A stretch of DNA of 64,000 nt from Orbilia blumenaviensis (taxonomy: Eukaryota; Ascomycota; Orbiliomycetes; Orbiliales; Orbiliaceae), in assembly GCA_036872755.1 (NCBI GenBank), contig JAVHNS010000008.1, forward strand, positions 806,001 through 870,000, given 5' to 3'. The notes under the pieces are model-generated. The model was not told the origin of the DNA, made no database searches, and was given only the letters and a program-made list of their open reading frames with translations. The position numbers were made by a program, and so were the translations under genes. Positions 1 through 9,543 of this stretch are shown here, piece after piece. Numbering within the stretch: position 1 is the stretch's first letter; the number at the start of each line of letters is the position of its first letter.

Positions 1-759
1 ATCCTTTAGTCACTCGTGGTGTATACAAACCTTTACTTAAGTTACTTTGCCATGGAGGGCCGTACCATGTGATATGGTATGATACGATATGATACAACGG
101 TCGAGGTTGTGTTGGATGGCCGTGGCCCTGTATTGTCGCCAGGGGATCTATTTCCCCTATCATGAGCCACCAAAAGGCGCGGCTGCAGCTTCCTAAGAGA
201 AAACAGCACCCAACGTAACTTACTAAACTTAACCTAACTTACGCAACCACCACCCACCATTCCATCCATCCATCTCATCATATATCTATCCTTCCTTCGA
301 CACTTTATCCTTTTAGGGCGGGGACGAGTAATCATCGACAAATATTTCCGACTTTTAATACTGAAGGGGAGGGAAACTCGGGGTTTGATTACTCCACGGG
401 GTTACGTTTTACTCCTTCCCGGTTTTCGACAGCTTGGTGGTTTTTTTGTTTGGTACCGGACGCCGACCTGCCTTTCAGCTTACATACGGGACACCTAAAC
501 TCCCTCCTTCCGATCTCAAAGGGTTCGACAATCCAGGGATTCGACCCACCAAAAGAGGGAAAAACTAATTAGAAAGAAGTAAAATTCTCGAAGGGAAGAG
601 AGAGAGAGAGAGAGAGGGTATTCGACATCACAGATGCATCTATAAACCAATCTCCGACCTAAAAAGAAACACCCCTTTACGAACCCCAAAAAAAGAACTG
701 CTCTCAATAAACAAAAAGCCCGCCCACTCTACTACAAACTCTACGACAAACGGAACACA
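1..759. other. Spacer upstream of SYS1
   Basis: No coding region is supported here. The stretch is AT-rich and holds a degenerate run of gatat/gatac units near 66-100, CATC-type repeats near 262-283 and a (AG)n run at 597-617. It is the presumed promoter and leader of the SYS1 gene, which starts at 760. Confidence 0.6.
597..617. repeat. (AG)n microsatellite
   Basis: About ten AG units lie roughly 145 bp upstream of the SYS1 start codon, probably in its promoter or 5' leader. Confidence 0.9.
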
Positions 760-1398
760 ATGGCCCGGCGCCGTCGCGTCCGTCCCGCGTCCGCCCTCGA
801 ATCCCTTTCGCCGCTATGGATCCTCTCCCAGATCATACTATTACAAACCGCATTCTATGTTGTCGCGGCGATATTATTCCTATTCACGACGTTGGTGTTA
901 GGATCGAAATTCTCGTTGGATCTGGTGTTTTCGTGGGTCCCGTTGCAGGCTGATAATGCGGTTGGGTGGACTTTGGCGATGGTGTGGGTTTGTAACAGTC
1001 TGACGAAGTATGTTTCCCCCCGCGGCCCTTCTTTTCTCTATGCTGGGTTTGAATATATGCTAATTGCTATCTTTTTTTGGTGTGTGTACAGTGTAATATC
1101 GATTACCCTTCTCATAATCCGCACGAAATTCGTCCTCGACTTCGCGCTGACGGTGCATTTTATCCATTTGCTGATAACATCGCTGTATTCGCATTCTCTG
1201 CCGTCGAGTTGGCTGTGGTGGGCAGTGCAGTTTGGGTCGAGTTTGATTACTATTTCTTTGGCGTCGTGGTTATGTCAGAAGAGAGAGTTGAGGCCGTTGA
1301 ATTGGGGCGGTGGGAGGGCGAGGAGTAGGACTGTGGGGAGAGAGGCGGGGCAGGGACATGAGATGGTGCCGTTGAAGGGGGATCAGGAGGTTCCGTGA
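760..1398 (+). CDS. SYS1: Sys1 Golgi integral membrane protein
   Basis: Exons 760-1007 and 1092-1398 give 184 residues. Sys1 is a multi-spanning trans-Golgi protein that recruits the Arl3 (ARFRP1) GTPase, which in turn activates the Arl1/golgin pathway. The sequence shows four hydrophobic segments, the N-terminal LWILSQIILLQTAFY block, the FALTVHFIHLL segment and a C-terminal LCQKRELRPL that parallels the family's LCMRTELKEIPL ending. The 84-nt intron has a GTATGT donor and an ACAG acceptor, is a multiple of three and has no in-frame stop. An unspliced reading therefore stays open with 28 extra residues, but the spliced form gives the better family match (SLTNVISITLL). The tail after the last membrane segment is basic and Gly/Arg-rich. 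Confidence 0.9.
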   Translation: MARRRRVRPASALESLSPLWILSQIILLQTAFYVVAAILFLFTTLVLGSKFSLDLVFSWVPLQADNAVGWTLAMVWVCNSLTKYVSPRGPSFLYAGFEYMLIAIFFWCVYSVISITLLIIRTKFVLDFALTVHFIHLLITSLYSHSLPSSWLWWAVQFGSSLITISLASWLCQKRELRPLNWGGGRARSRTVGREAGQGHEMVPLKGDQEVP

Positions 1399-2023
1399 TT
1401 ATCGTTCCTCTTTGTTTCTCTTCTTCTTCTTGTTGCTTCTCTGTACTGCTGTGTTTTTGGTTTTTGGTTAAGGCATTGGGGAGGGGGGTTTGGGTGTACG
1501 ATTACCATTTTCGTGGTTTGTTTTGCGGGGTATTGCTTCTAGCTAGCTAGCAGGCGTTTTGTTATCTTTTTTTGTAAGATGATTCGGGTTGATATTTTTT
1601 CTATATTGACATATCCGTTTATATAACGGAGGAGGGTGAGGGGGAAGCTGTGTTGAACTGACATCGGACCATTTCCATGTCCGCTACTTGGGGTTTCTGT
1701 AGCGTTCTAATTCTTGTTTATAGATTTTTTCTTTCCTTCTTTCTTCTTTAGCATTGCAAGAGTTGGTGCATTTTCGAAGAGGGTATAAAAAAACATGGGC
1801 TATCGCGTTTATTGATTGGTATTGGTTATGATGATACTCCAAAGACTCCAGTCCCTTCCTTGCACCCCCCATTTTTTTTTTGGAATAAAGAATAATGATA
1901 CTTTGTACATATTATTGTACACCATCAGCCCATCGGAGTACACTAAAGAACTCCTGCCGGTAAATATTAACACACCCAATAATCATGGTTACAAAGCAAA
2001 ACCCGATTTGATGTATATGATAC
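1399..2023. other. Convergent 3' spacer SYS1 / UsgS-like gene
   Basis: This holds the 3' regions of two converging genes. An AATAAA hexamer lies on the plus strand at 1884-1889 as a possible poly(A) signal. No gene was seen. Confidence 0.6.
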
Positions 2024-3465
2024 TCAGCTCTTCCTCTTCTTCTTCGCATCATCAATAAACCCACCAACCTTCCTCTCCAAATCCTTCAACGGCAACCTCA
2101 CAAACTCCTCTTTATTCTTCCACTCCGCCTGCTCAGCCGCATAAACCGCCAACGCCTCTCTCCCACGTCTACTAGGTGGTGGATCCGTAATCTTCGTGAT
2201 CAAATAAGCCGTACTAGCCTCCGCAATCCCATATATCAAAACCCCCAACAACGGAATCCTAAGGAAAGCATAAAACCCGATTCCAAATCCTAACAAAAGA
2301 CCCTGTCGTTCTCTATACCATTTCTTCTTCTGAGCTGGTGTGAATGGTATTCGTGCGAAATATGGTTCTAGGAGGGTTCGTACTAGACTTCGGGAGGCGT
2401 GGTATGCTTGCAGGGAGATTACCATTTGTTTACGGGGGACGAAGAGACCGGTTAGGAAAATTGCTATTGCGGGGCCGATTCCTACGGCCGGATGGACGGA
2501 CCAGGCGCTTGCTGCTGGGAGGACTAGGATTCCGGCGAAGGGGATCATGGAGGTTAGGTAGACTATTAGGGAGATCAGGCCCTTTTTGAGCATTTGTTTG
2601 ATGAAGTCCATTTGTTTTTGGGCGATTGTGGTGGCGAGTTTGGAGGTTTGGGATTGGGGTTGTGAGGAGGAGGACGATGAGGGAGGGCCACTGTTTTTGG
2701 GGTGGAGGATGAGGTTTTGGTGGTAGAGGGGTCGGAGGGTGGAGGGGTTCTCGTCCTTGTGTTTTTGGAGGTAGGTCTGGTCGACCCAGGAGAGAGACTC
2801 CATGAACCTGTTTACCATGGATTTATTAATCTAGATCTTGCTAGAAAGTATATACGGAGAAAAGGAGGAGGAGCGTACATTTCATCCAGCGCATCCCGCT
2901 GAAGTCTTATAGTCAGTGTCATCAGAAAGAAAGGGATCTGAAGGACGTTCTTCTCAAGGAACTGAAGTCCCTTTATGATCCAATCGTCCCATGCCTGGGT
3001 TTTTAAGTCGACGAAGAGGTTGCTGAACGTAAGGAATATTTTGACACCGAATATCTAAATTAATATTATATTGATATCCCGTTAGTATATCACGGTTGTT
3101 GTTCGTCTGGGAATAGGCAGGGTTATATATTATTGGGGGGTTTCATACTGGGAGGTCGACGATAATGCGCAGTATCAGCCCGGCAGCAACCGCCAAAGCT
3201 GCCCGTTTGTAATGCGAGCTACGGAAGAGGTTTGGGTTCTGAAGGGCGCGGTAAGCTATATCTCACATCAATATAACAAGATAATTAGTTTTGAAGCTCT
3301 TTCTATATATATTCTACTTGTGGACTTGTATATGGTGAGATGACAGGACATACCGCCGACAACCGTCAGCTGCGCGCCCCGCAGTATCAGACCTGGGTCG
3401 AAGCTTTGTAGTGAATCTATGGCCTTTTGTTTGAAGACCTCGGGGGTCATTGTTGTCTTTGACAT
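2024..3465 (-). CDS. UsgS-like multi-pass membrane protein
   Basis: Exons on the minus strand are 3465-3354, 3255-3149, 3054-2879 and 2807-2024, with consistent phases and GT-AG introns of 98, 94 and 71 nt, giving 392 residues. The protein resembles the fungal transmembrane family labelled UsgS. Recognisable blocks are the N-terminal FDPGLILRGAQL, GAYRALQNPNLFRSSHYKRA (exon 1/2 junction), WDDWIIKGLQFLEKNVLQIP, DEMFMESLSWVDQTYLQKHK (exon 3/4 junction) and GIAEASTAYLITKITDPPP. At least four hydrophobic segments are visible in exons 2 and 4. An internal ATG at 2818 opens a long frame, but it lies inside intron 3 and is not the start. Biochemical function is not known to me. It shares a 0.9 kb divergent promoter with COQ1. 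Confidence 0.85.
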
Positions 3466-4396
3466 CTTCGCCGTCGTTATACTATGCTATATGTAACTAC
3501 TGTATACTGTGACGCGTGGTAGATGGAGTGGTGGTGGTGGTGGAGTAGTGGTGAGTCCCACCAGCGGTTTATAAGAATGTTACCAGTCCCCCGAAGTAAG
3601 GTAGGGTATATGTAGCAAGCAGCCTTATATTCGCATCCAGCTAACGTGCCCCAAAAATGCCGCTCAGCCTACGTAATTACGTTTCTGTCAATCGATCGAT
3701 CCGGGGTGGCTGAACCAAGCTAACTAATACAGCCTATAGCCTTTTTCACGTGCCGGCCGCATCAAAAAAGAAACCCGATGACGGCCGCATTTCTTCGCTA
3801 AAGTTTAGTTTTGAAGAGGTTCTGTTTGGACGAACGACGAGACGGCAAGCCGAAATGGCTAACCGCTTTCAAAAGGGAAAAAAAATATCCAACCCGAAGA
3901 TATCCCACCTAACTACCCACTTACCCGCCATAATTTGTATTTTTGTTATCCCACCACCGCGCGCCCACGCACCCCGCTACATTGCATTGTGCTTTTAGAG
4001 GTACTTATACTTTGGTTCTTCAGTTGGGATTTGGTATTTCATTATTTATAATGGGGAATATGCTAACTATTCAGTGCTGGATACAGGCGTAGTCGCCTTC
4101 TAAGAAGGAGAAGAAGTAGTAGAAAAAAGAGCTCGCTCGCAGGAAGGGAGAAAAAAACCTAGAGGTTGGCGGGCTTTTTTTGTGTGCTATGCGGGTATCG
4201 GGACAAACCGCTTCGACTGTTACCACGACCGTTTCACTCGTTTTATAGGAATCGAGATCCGTTCAAGTTTCTTTGAGAAAGAGAATTGATAGAGGCATCG
4301 ATTGGGATATTGGAGGCTCCTGCACTTTGGTAGTGGTCGGATAGAAGCCTTCCGAAGTCCTTTTGGTCGATATAATACTTAATTATTCCAACAAAC
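3466..4396. promoter_or_regulatory. Divergent promoter region, UsgS-like / COQ1
   Basis: This 0.93 kb stretch separates two divergently transcribed genes and holds both upstream regions. A (GGT)n tract lies near 3530-3542. A short basic reading frame at 3750-3998 has no supporting features. No confident factor site is assigned. Confidence 0.5.
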
Positions 4397-5941
4397 ATGC
4401 ACACTCACTTGCTCCGACGTTCGGCCCTTCCGGTCCTGCGGAGATCCATTGTCTCCAGCAGAGCATATACAACTGCCAGATCGACCTCGCCGTGCGTTCT
4501 CTGCTCTAACCAATTATTACCTGCTCAAACCGCTTCTTCTTCTTCTTCTTCTACTACTACTCCTTCGTCGGTTCTATCGTCGTCGTCTTCTTTCGGCCAT
4601 TCCACACCTTCTACGTCTACACTCCCAAGATCCCGCCTCCCTCAACGGCGCACAAACACATCATGGGCAGCAACCCTCAACAAAGCCTCAGAACTCGTTG
4701 CCGAGGCCGCGCCTTCATTTACTCTCAACCCCGCAGCAATAGTCGCCACCGAAATGAAGATGTTAACAAAGAACATCCAAGACCTACTAAGCTCCGGCCA
4801 TCCTTCACTCGATAAGGTTGCAAAATACTATATCCGAAGCGAAGGGAAACACTTACGACCTCTTGTGGTTTTATTAATGGCCAGAGCGACATATAACTGT
4901 CCTAAAGCAGAGGAAGCTGAGAGGAGAAGAGATAGTATATCGGCTACTATCAACGTTCCTATTACGAGTCCTGCATTCTTGCAGGATTTTAATCCTTCGT
5001 ATCCGGATGTTGATGGGTCTGTTAGACCGATTGTGGACGGTCAGGCTTTGGCTAGTGATGTTGCGACACAGATCTCACCGAGTCAGAAGCGGTTGGCGGA
5101 GATTACGGAAATGATCCATGCGGCGTCGTTATTACACGATGATGTGATCGATAATGCTGAAGCCAGGAGAGGAAACCCATCTGGAAATCTGGCGTTTGGG
5201 AATAAAATGGCGATATTGGCGGGTGATTTCTTATTAGGAAGGGCGTCTGTTGCATTGGCTAGATTGAGAGATGCAGAGGTTGTGGAGCTTCTAGCGACGG
5301 TTATTGCAAATCTTGTGGAAGGAGAATTTATGCAGCTTCAGAACGGGGCGGAGGCTATCTCTGAGAAATACTCACCTGCGGCTTTTGAGTATTATATCCA
5401 GAAGACGTACTTGAAGACGGCATCTTTGATCTCGAAGTCTTGTCGTGCGGCGGCGTTGTTGGGTGGGAGTACGAAGGAAGTTGCAGACGCTGCATATCTT
5501 TACGGGAAGAATCTAGGACTTTCGTTCCAACTTGTGGATGATCTGTTGGATTATACGATTACCTCCGGGGAGCTGGGGAAGCCGGCGCAGGCGGATTTAA
5601 AGCTGGGCCTGGCGACGGCACCAGTGCTGTTTGCGTGGGAGCAGTATGAGGAGCTTGGGCCGATGATCAATAGGAAATTCTCGGAGGAAGGGGATGTTGA
5701 GAAGGTATGCAGTTCCTCATTTCCTCTCTCTCTTTTGGTTGATGTTATAGGAGAGCCAGATGTACTAACGGAGACGTAGGCATGGTCAATGGTCCAGTCA
5801 AGCAACGGACTAGAGCGAACACAAGAACTGGCAGAAAGCTTCTCAAGGAAAGCGATCGAGGCAATCAGTATATTCCCAGACTCTGAAGCGAAAGAAGGTC
5901 TAGAACAGATAGCCAGGAAGGGCCTTACCAGGAAGAAGTAA
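4397..5941 (+). CDS. COQ1: Mitochondrial polyprenyl diphosphate synthase Coq1
   Basis: Exons 4397-5704 and 5780-5941 (75-nt intron, phase 0) encode 489 residues. Coq1 is the trans-polyprenyl diphosphate synthase that makes the isoprenoid tail of ubiquinone in the mitochondrial matrix. The N-terminus is Arg/Ser/Thr-rich without early acidic residues, as in a mitochondrial presequence, followed by a long Ser run. The catalytic aspartate-rich motifs are clear: DDVIDNAEARRG near residue 247 and LVDDLLDYT near residue 380, with GKHLRPL upstream. The second exon supplies the conserved tail AWSMVQSSNGLERTQELAES and ends in TRKK. Reading past the donor at 5705 would truncate the protein at about 460 residues, so the spliced form is preferred. 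COQ9, of the same pathway, is also in the window but 46 kb away. Confidence 0.95.
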
Positions 5942-6746
5942 AAAAAGATAAAAACAAAAAACAAAGATGAATGATACAGTATATACTACTACCGATATGA
6001 CGCATTACATATCATATCATATCATACCATATCACTTATCGACGGGAAAACCCACATTCCTATTTCGGTCAAGAGCATGTGCGCGCGTGCGCATTAAGTG
6101 GAGGAGGGGTTTCGCAAGGCAAGGCAAAGTGTGGGGAGGGCCTTCAAAGCCAAGATTGTGATTGTGATCGCGCGATCTACATCTGGCTAAGATAGGGTCG
6201 GGATGCTTTAACGGGGGCTAGCTATGGTCCATATAGCAAGCTCTCTTTCTTTTTCCTTTGATGCTTAGGATATGCTAGATTTTTCTAGTTGCATACTCCG
6301 GATTTTGTACATATATATACCAGTATTTTTTCCTTTCTAATGGAAAAAATATCTTTCGATACGAGTTTCCTTTCTGTATATACAAAAAATTTATACAACA
6401 TCTTCCTACCTACCTATCATGTTCCAGTGGTTTATTGGAAGCTATTTTTCTTGGTGATATGAGGTCAATATCGAGATCTATATTGGGGTAGTTAAGGGTC
6501 TAACCAGCCACGTCAAGGTTGTGCGGCGTGGGGATGTCGACGATTTCCGTTTCAGGCCAAAGCCGCAGCCATGATTCATAATATAACACAACAGCTCCCC
6601 CAACTCCAAAACCTCAAATCTCGACACATGCTATATAACTCCAACATCTTCACCTCTTCAACCTCTATCCTCCTCTCCACCCCCAATCCTTTATCTCATT
6701 CATCCATGACACTCAATTAACGCGACCCAAACTCAATCAAATCACA
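5942..6746. other. Spacer COQ1 to CUE3-like gene
   Basis: Two genes run in the same direction on either side. The stretch holds a degenerate atatcatatc run near 6008-6033 and T-rich sequence around 6240-6410. A pyrimidine-rich leader occupies about 6600-6746. No gene was seen. Confidence 0.6.
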
Positions 6747-8837
6747 ATGTCCTCCTCCTCCACCGACCAAATCTTCTTCGCCAGCATCCCACCCTACAAA
6801 TCCCGCTGCAAACTCTCCCCACCAACCGTCGACCGCTGTCTCACACACTGGACAGCAGCGCTTCACACCCTCCTCCACCTCCCAGACGACTCCTTCAAAA
6901 ACCAGTTCACCGAAACATCACCATTCACAAAGTTTTTATCCTCGTATATTTCTAATGACGATTTATCCCACACAATAACAACAACAACAGACGATGGAGA
7001 CTGGGTATACCCATCCCCCCACTCCACAGCAACAACAACGACCCAACAAGAGGCAATCACTACAAAAACGAAATACATAAACCGTTGTCTCCGACTCTGC
7101 TTAAAGCGCGGCCTCAAGCTCGGAATCCCCCCCAGCACCATCTTACAAACCAGCAGAAGCTATATAAAACTCGGTGCACTATTCTTTCTCGAAGGTGGTG
7201 CAAAACCACTATTACGTTCGATATGGGGCTATGATCAGACGTTGGTTGTTAATGCTGTTAAAGAGAATTTGGGGTATATTTCTACCATGTTAAGAGATTT
7301 AGCTGGTGGGAAGGAGGTTGCCAGCGCGGAGAATATTGGGGTTTTGCAGGAGATGTGTTATTTTTTGATGGTGCTGCCGGAGGTGGCGGTTGAGGTATTA
7401 GCGGAAGAGGTTGTGGTTGAGGATTTTGCGGCGGCGTATTTTTCTCTTTCTTCTTCGCAGAAAGGGAAAGGGGATAATAATATGGTCACCAAGTTATTGG
7501 AGGAAATCAGACGGTTGCAGTTCACGATTATCATGGCGAGCATGCAGACCGAACCGAAACGTTATTCTACGATTATTGATTTTTTGTTTAATTTTGTGGC
7601 TGGTGCGGAGACGGATATTCCCAGGAACGAGTATATCACGGCTATTATTTCTCAGACGCCGTTACTGGATCGATTGGCTGTTGTTGATGCTGAGGGGTTC
7701 ACGAATCGGTGGTCTACGGTTGTTACCAAGTTACAAGGGTTTGATAACTCGAATTCAGCTTCTTCAAAGCGGATATCGAGGCTACCGCGTCGAAGGCAGA
7801 AGGTTAAACAGGCTGCACCGTCGGGATCAACGATCACTAACGCTGAAAAACTTCAAGAACTGGCGGTTCTATTCCCTGACCGTGAGAAATCGGTATTGGA
7901 ACATACCCTCGCAGTATCAAACTACGATCTTGAGACTGCAACAATGTCTCTTCTCGATGATATACCCCTCGACCACACCGGCGCCGCCACCACCACAACT
8001 TCCTCCTCCTCCTCCACCCTTCCAACAAAACCAGCATCAGCAGATGAACTATCAACCCTCACAGTCCCCTCAACAAGACTCTACATGGGAAAACGCGATA
8101 TCCAAAAGACAGCCGACAACCTCCTCCAAGACCGTTCCCAAGCGCCTACAAAATCTCAAATACTGTCCGCACTCCAAGCATTCGACTCTGACGACGATGA
8201 AAGGGATGATACATACGACCATGAAGACGTGGGCGGAACAGTTGAGCCTACAAATACAGTCGAGTCAGAGGCGAGCAATAATATTGCACAAGGAGGAACG
8301 GAGGAAAAAGCGCTGTACACCGCTTTAGTACAGAATCCTGGGGTTTTTGCAAGAGATGCGGTTACGAGGAGGAGTAACGAGAGGAAGGCACTAAGGGAGG
8401 TTACGGGGATGAGTGATGAGGCTTTGGAAGGGTGGAAGATCATGTTGGAGAGGGATGGTGGGAAGAGGTTACGACAGTTGGAGATTAGATATTCAAGAGA
8501 AAGTAGTGATGGCACACAAAATACAGTACAAAGAACAGCGTATAGAAAAGGTGATGAAGATGATGGTGAAGAAGGGGGGAGTGGCGGAAGTAGCAGGGGT
8601 GGAAGAGGCGGGTATAGAGGTGGTAGAGGGGGGAGAAGGTTTGCAGGACCTAATGATAGGAACGTGGCGGGACAACAGAAGGATCATGCTGCGGTGACTA
8701 ATACCGATGGGAAGGAGCCCTATGTTGGGAAGAAGACTTCAAAGGCTAGAGGAGAGCATAATAGGAAAATGCAGTCGGCGGCGAGGGACAGACAGAGGAC
8801 GAAGAAAATGGGGAAGGGTATGGGTGGTGGGATGTGA
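6747..8837 (+). CDS. CUE3: CUE-domain protein, Cue3/ASCC2-like
   Basis: A single intronless frame of 696 residues. The CUE ubiquitin-binding domain lies at about residues 365-405 (EKLQELAVLFPDREKSVLEH, then YDLETATMSLLDD). The N-terminal half is an ASCC2-like helical region beginning FFASIPPYKSRCKLSPPTVD. The C-terminus, about 600-696, is Gly/Arg-rich with RGG repeats and ends in a basic tail with KKTSKARGEHNRKMQ. In yeast, Cue3 (Rqt3) belongs to the ribosome quality control trigger complex with Slh1 and Rqt4, and the human counterpart ASCC2 binds K63 ubiquitin. By homology this protein would recognise ubiquitinated collided ribosomes. The middle holds Ser/Thr-rich linkers and acidic DDERDDTYDHED. 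The assignment rests on domain order and terminal motifs. Confidence 0.85.
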   Translation: MSSSSTDQIFFASIPPYKSRCKLSPPTVDRCLTHWTAALHTLLHLPDDSFKNQFTETSPFTKFLSSYISNDDLSHTITTTTDDGDWVYPSPHSTATTTTQQEAITTKTKYINRCLRLCLKRGLKLGIPPSTILQTSRSYIKLGALFFLEGGAKPLLRSIWGYDQTLVVNAVKENLGYISTMLRDLAGGKEVASAENIGVLQEMCYFLMVLPEVAVEVLAEEVVVEDFAAAYFSLSSSQKGKGDNNMVTKLLEEIRRLQFTIIMASMQTEPKRYSTIIDFLFNFVAGAETDIPRNEYITAIISQTPLLDRLAVVDAEGFTNRWSTVVTKLQGFDNSNSASSKRISRLPRRRQKVKQAAPSGSTITNAEKLQELAVLFPDREKSVLEHTLAVSNYDLETATMSLLDDIPLDHTGAATTTTSSSSSTLPTKPASADELSTLTVPSTRLYMGKRDIQKTADNLLQDRSQAPTKSQILSALQAFDSDDDERDDTYDHEDVGGTVEPTNTVESEASNNIAQGGTEEKALYTALVQNPGVFARDAVTRRSNERKALREVTGMSDEALEGWKIMLERDGGKRLRQLEIRYSRESSDGTQNTVQRTAYRKGDEDDGEEGGSGGSSRGGRGGYRGGRGGRRFAGPNDRNVAGQQKDHAAVTNTDGKEPYVGKKTSKARGEHNRKMQSAARDRQRTKKMGKGMGGGM

Positions 8838-9543
8838 TTTCCCTTTTTTTTAAAGTCGAGGTTCGTACCTTGCCTGATGGGAGTATACAGCTTTTATGAA
8901 ACAAGCATATTGGCCAGGTTTTCGTCACTGCACGCGGTTATGTATGAAGCGTTTGGAATCTTTTGGGAAAGCATGGATATGGCATCCTTGTTGCATATTA
9001 ACTATAAAAAGTTGTAGAATAATCATAATGAGATTAACTAATGACCCCCGCCCTTCACCTCCCATCCCATAATTGGTAAAAATAAAAGGTTGTGAAGTGT
9101 TTCAAGCAGTAGATAGATAATTTTTACAAGAAAAAGTAGAAGGGATGAGTAGAAGGGAAAGCCAAAAATAGGCCTTCCAAAAGGTTGTAGAGTTGAGTTT
9201 GGGTAGAAATAGAAAGACAAGACGCCATGCTAGACAAGCATTTAAAAAAACATCAGAGAAAAGAAAAAAAAGAAACGAGGATTACAACAGCTAGCCGTAA
9301 AATGACATCAAAAAAAAAGCGTAATTCTTTTTAAAAGGTAAAGAATAAAAAGATAAGAACCACATCGTGCGCACGCACGCACCTAAAAGGACGGCCCAGA
9401 AAAGAAATAAAATAAAAAGTAAAATAAAAAGTAAAATAAAATAATAGATATACCCTCTTCAAGGGAATCATTCCCATATAGCATCTGTTATTTCAACAAG
9501 GTGCTGTGACACGCCTGGAGAGGGGATTATAAACCCCCATCTT
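8838..9543. other. Convergent 3' spacer CUE3 / SKN7
   Basis: AT-rich spacer between converging genes. It contains an A-rich minisatellite of aaaataaaa/gtaaaataa units at about 9405-9443. No gene was seen. Confidence 0.6.
9405..9443. repeat. A-rich AAATAAAAAGT-type tandem repeat
   Basis: Successive imperfect units of taaaataaaaag are visible in the SKN7 3' flank. Confidence 0.75.

Noticed and set aside
2024..2818. 264-codon frame taken as a complete gene starting MVNRFMESL
   Set aside because: The ATG lies in an intron; family-typical upstream exons join at 2807 to give DEMFMESLSWVDQTY.
7411..8328. 305-codon frame inside the CUE3-like gene
   Set aside because: A +1-frame shadow of the CUE3-like coding sequence, Arg/Leu-rich with no domain.
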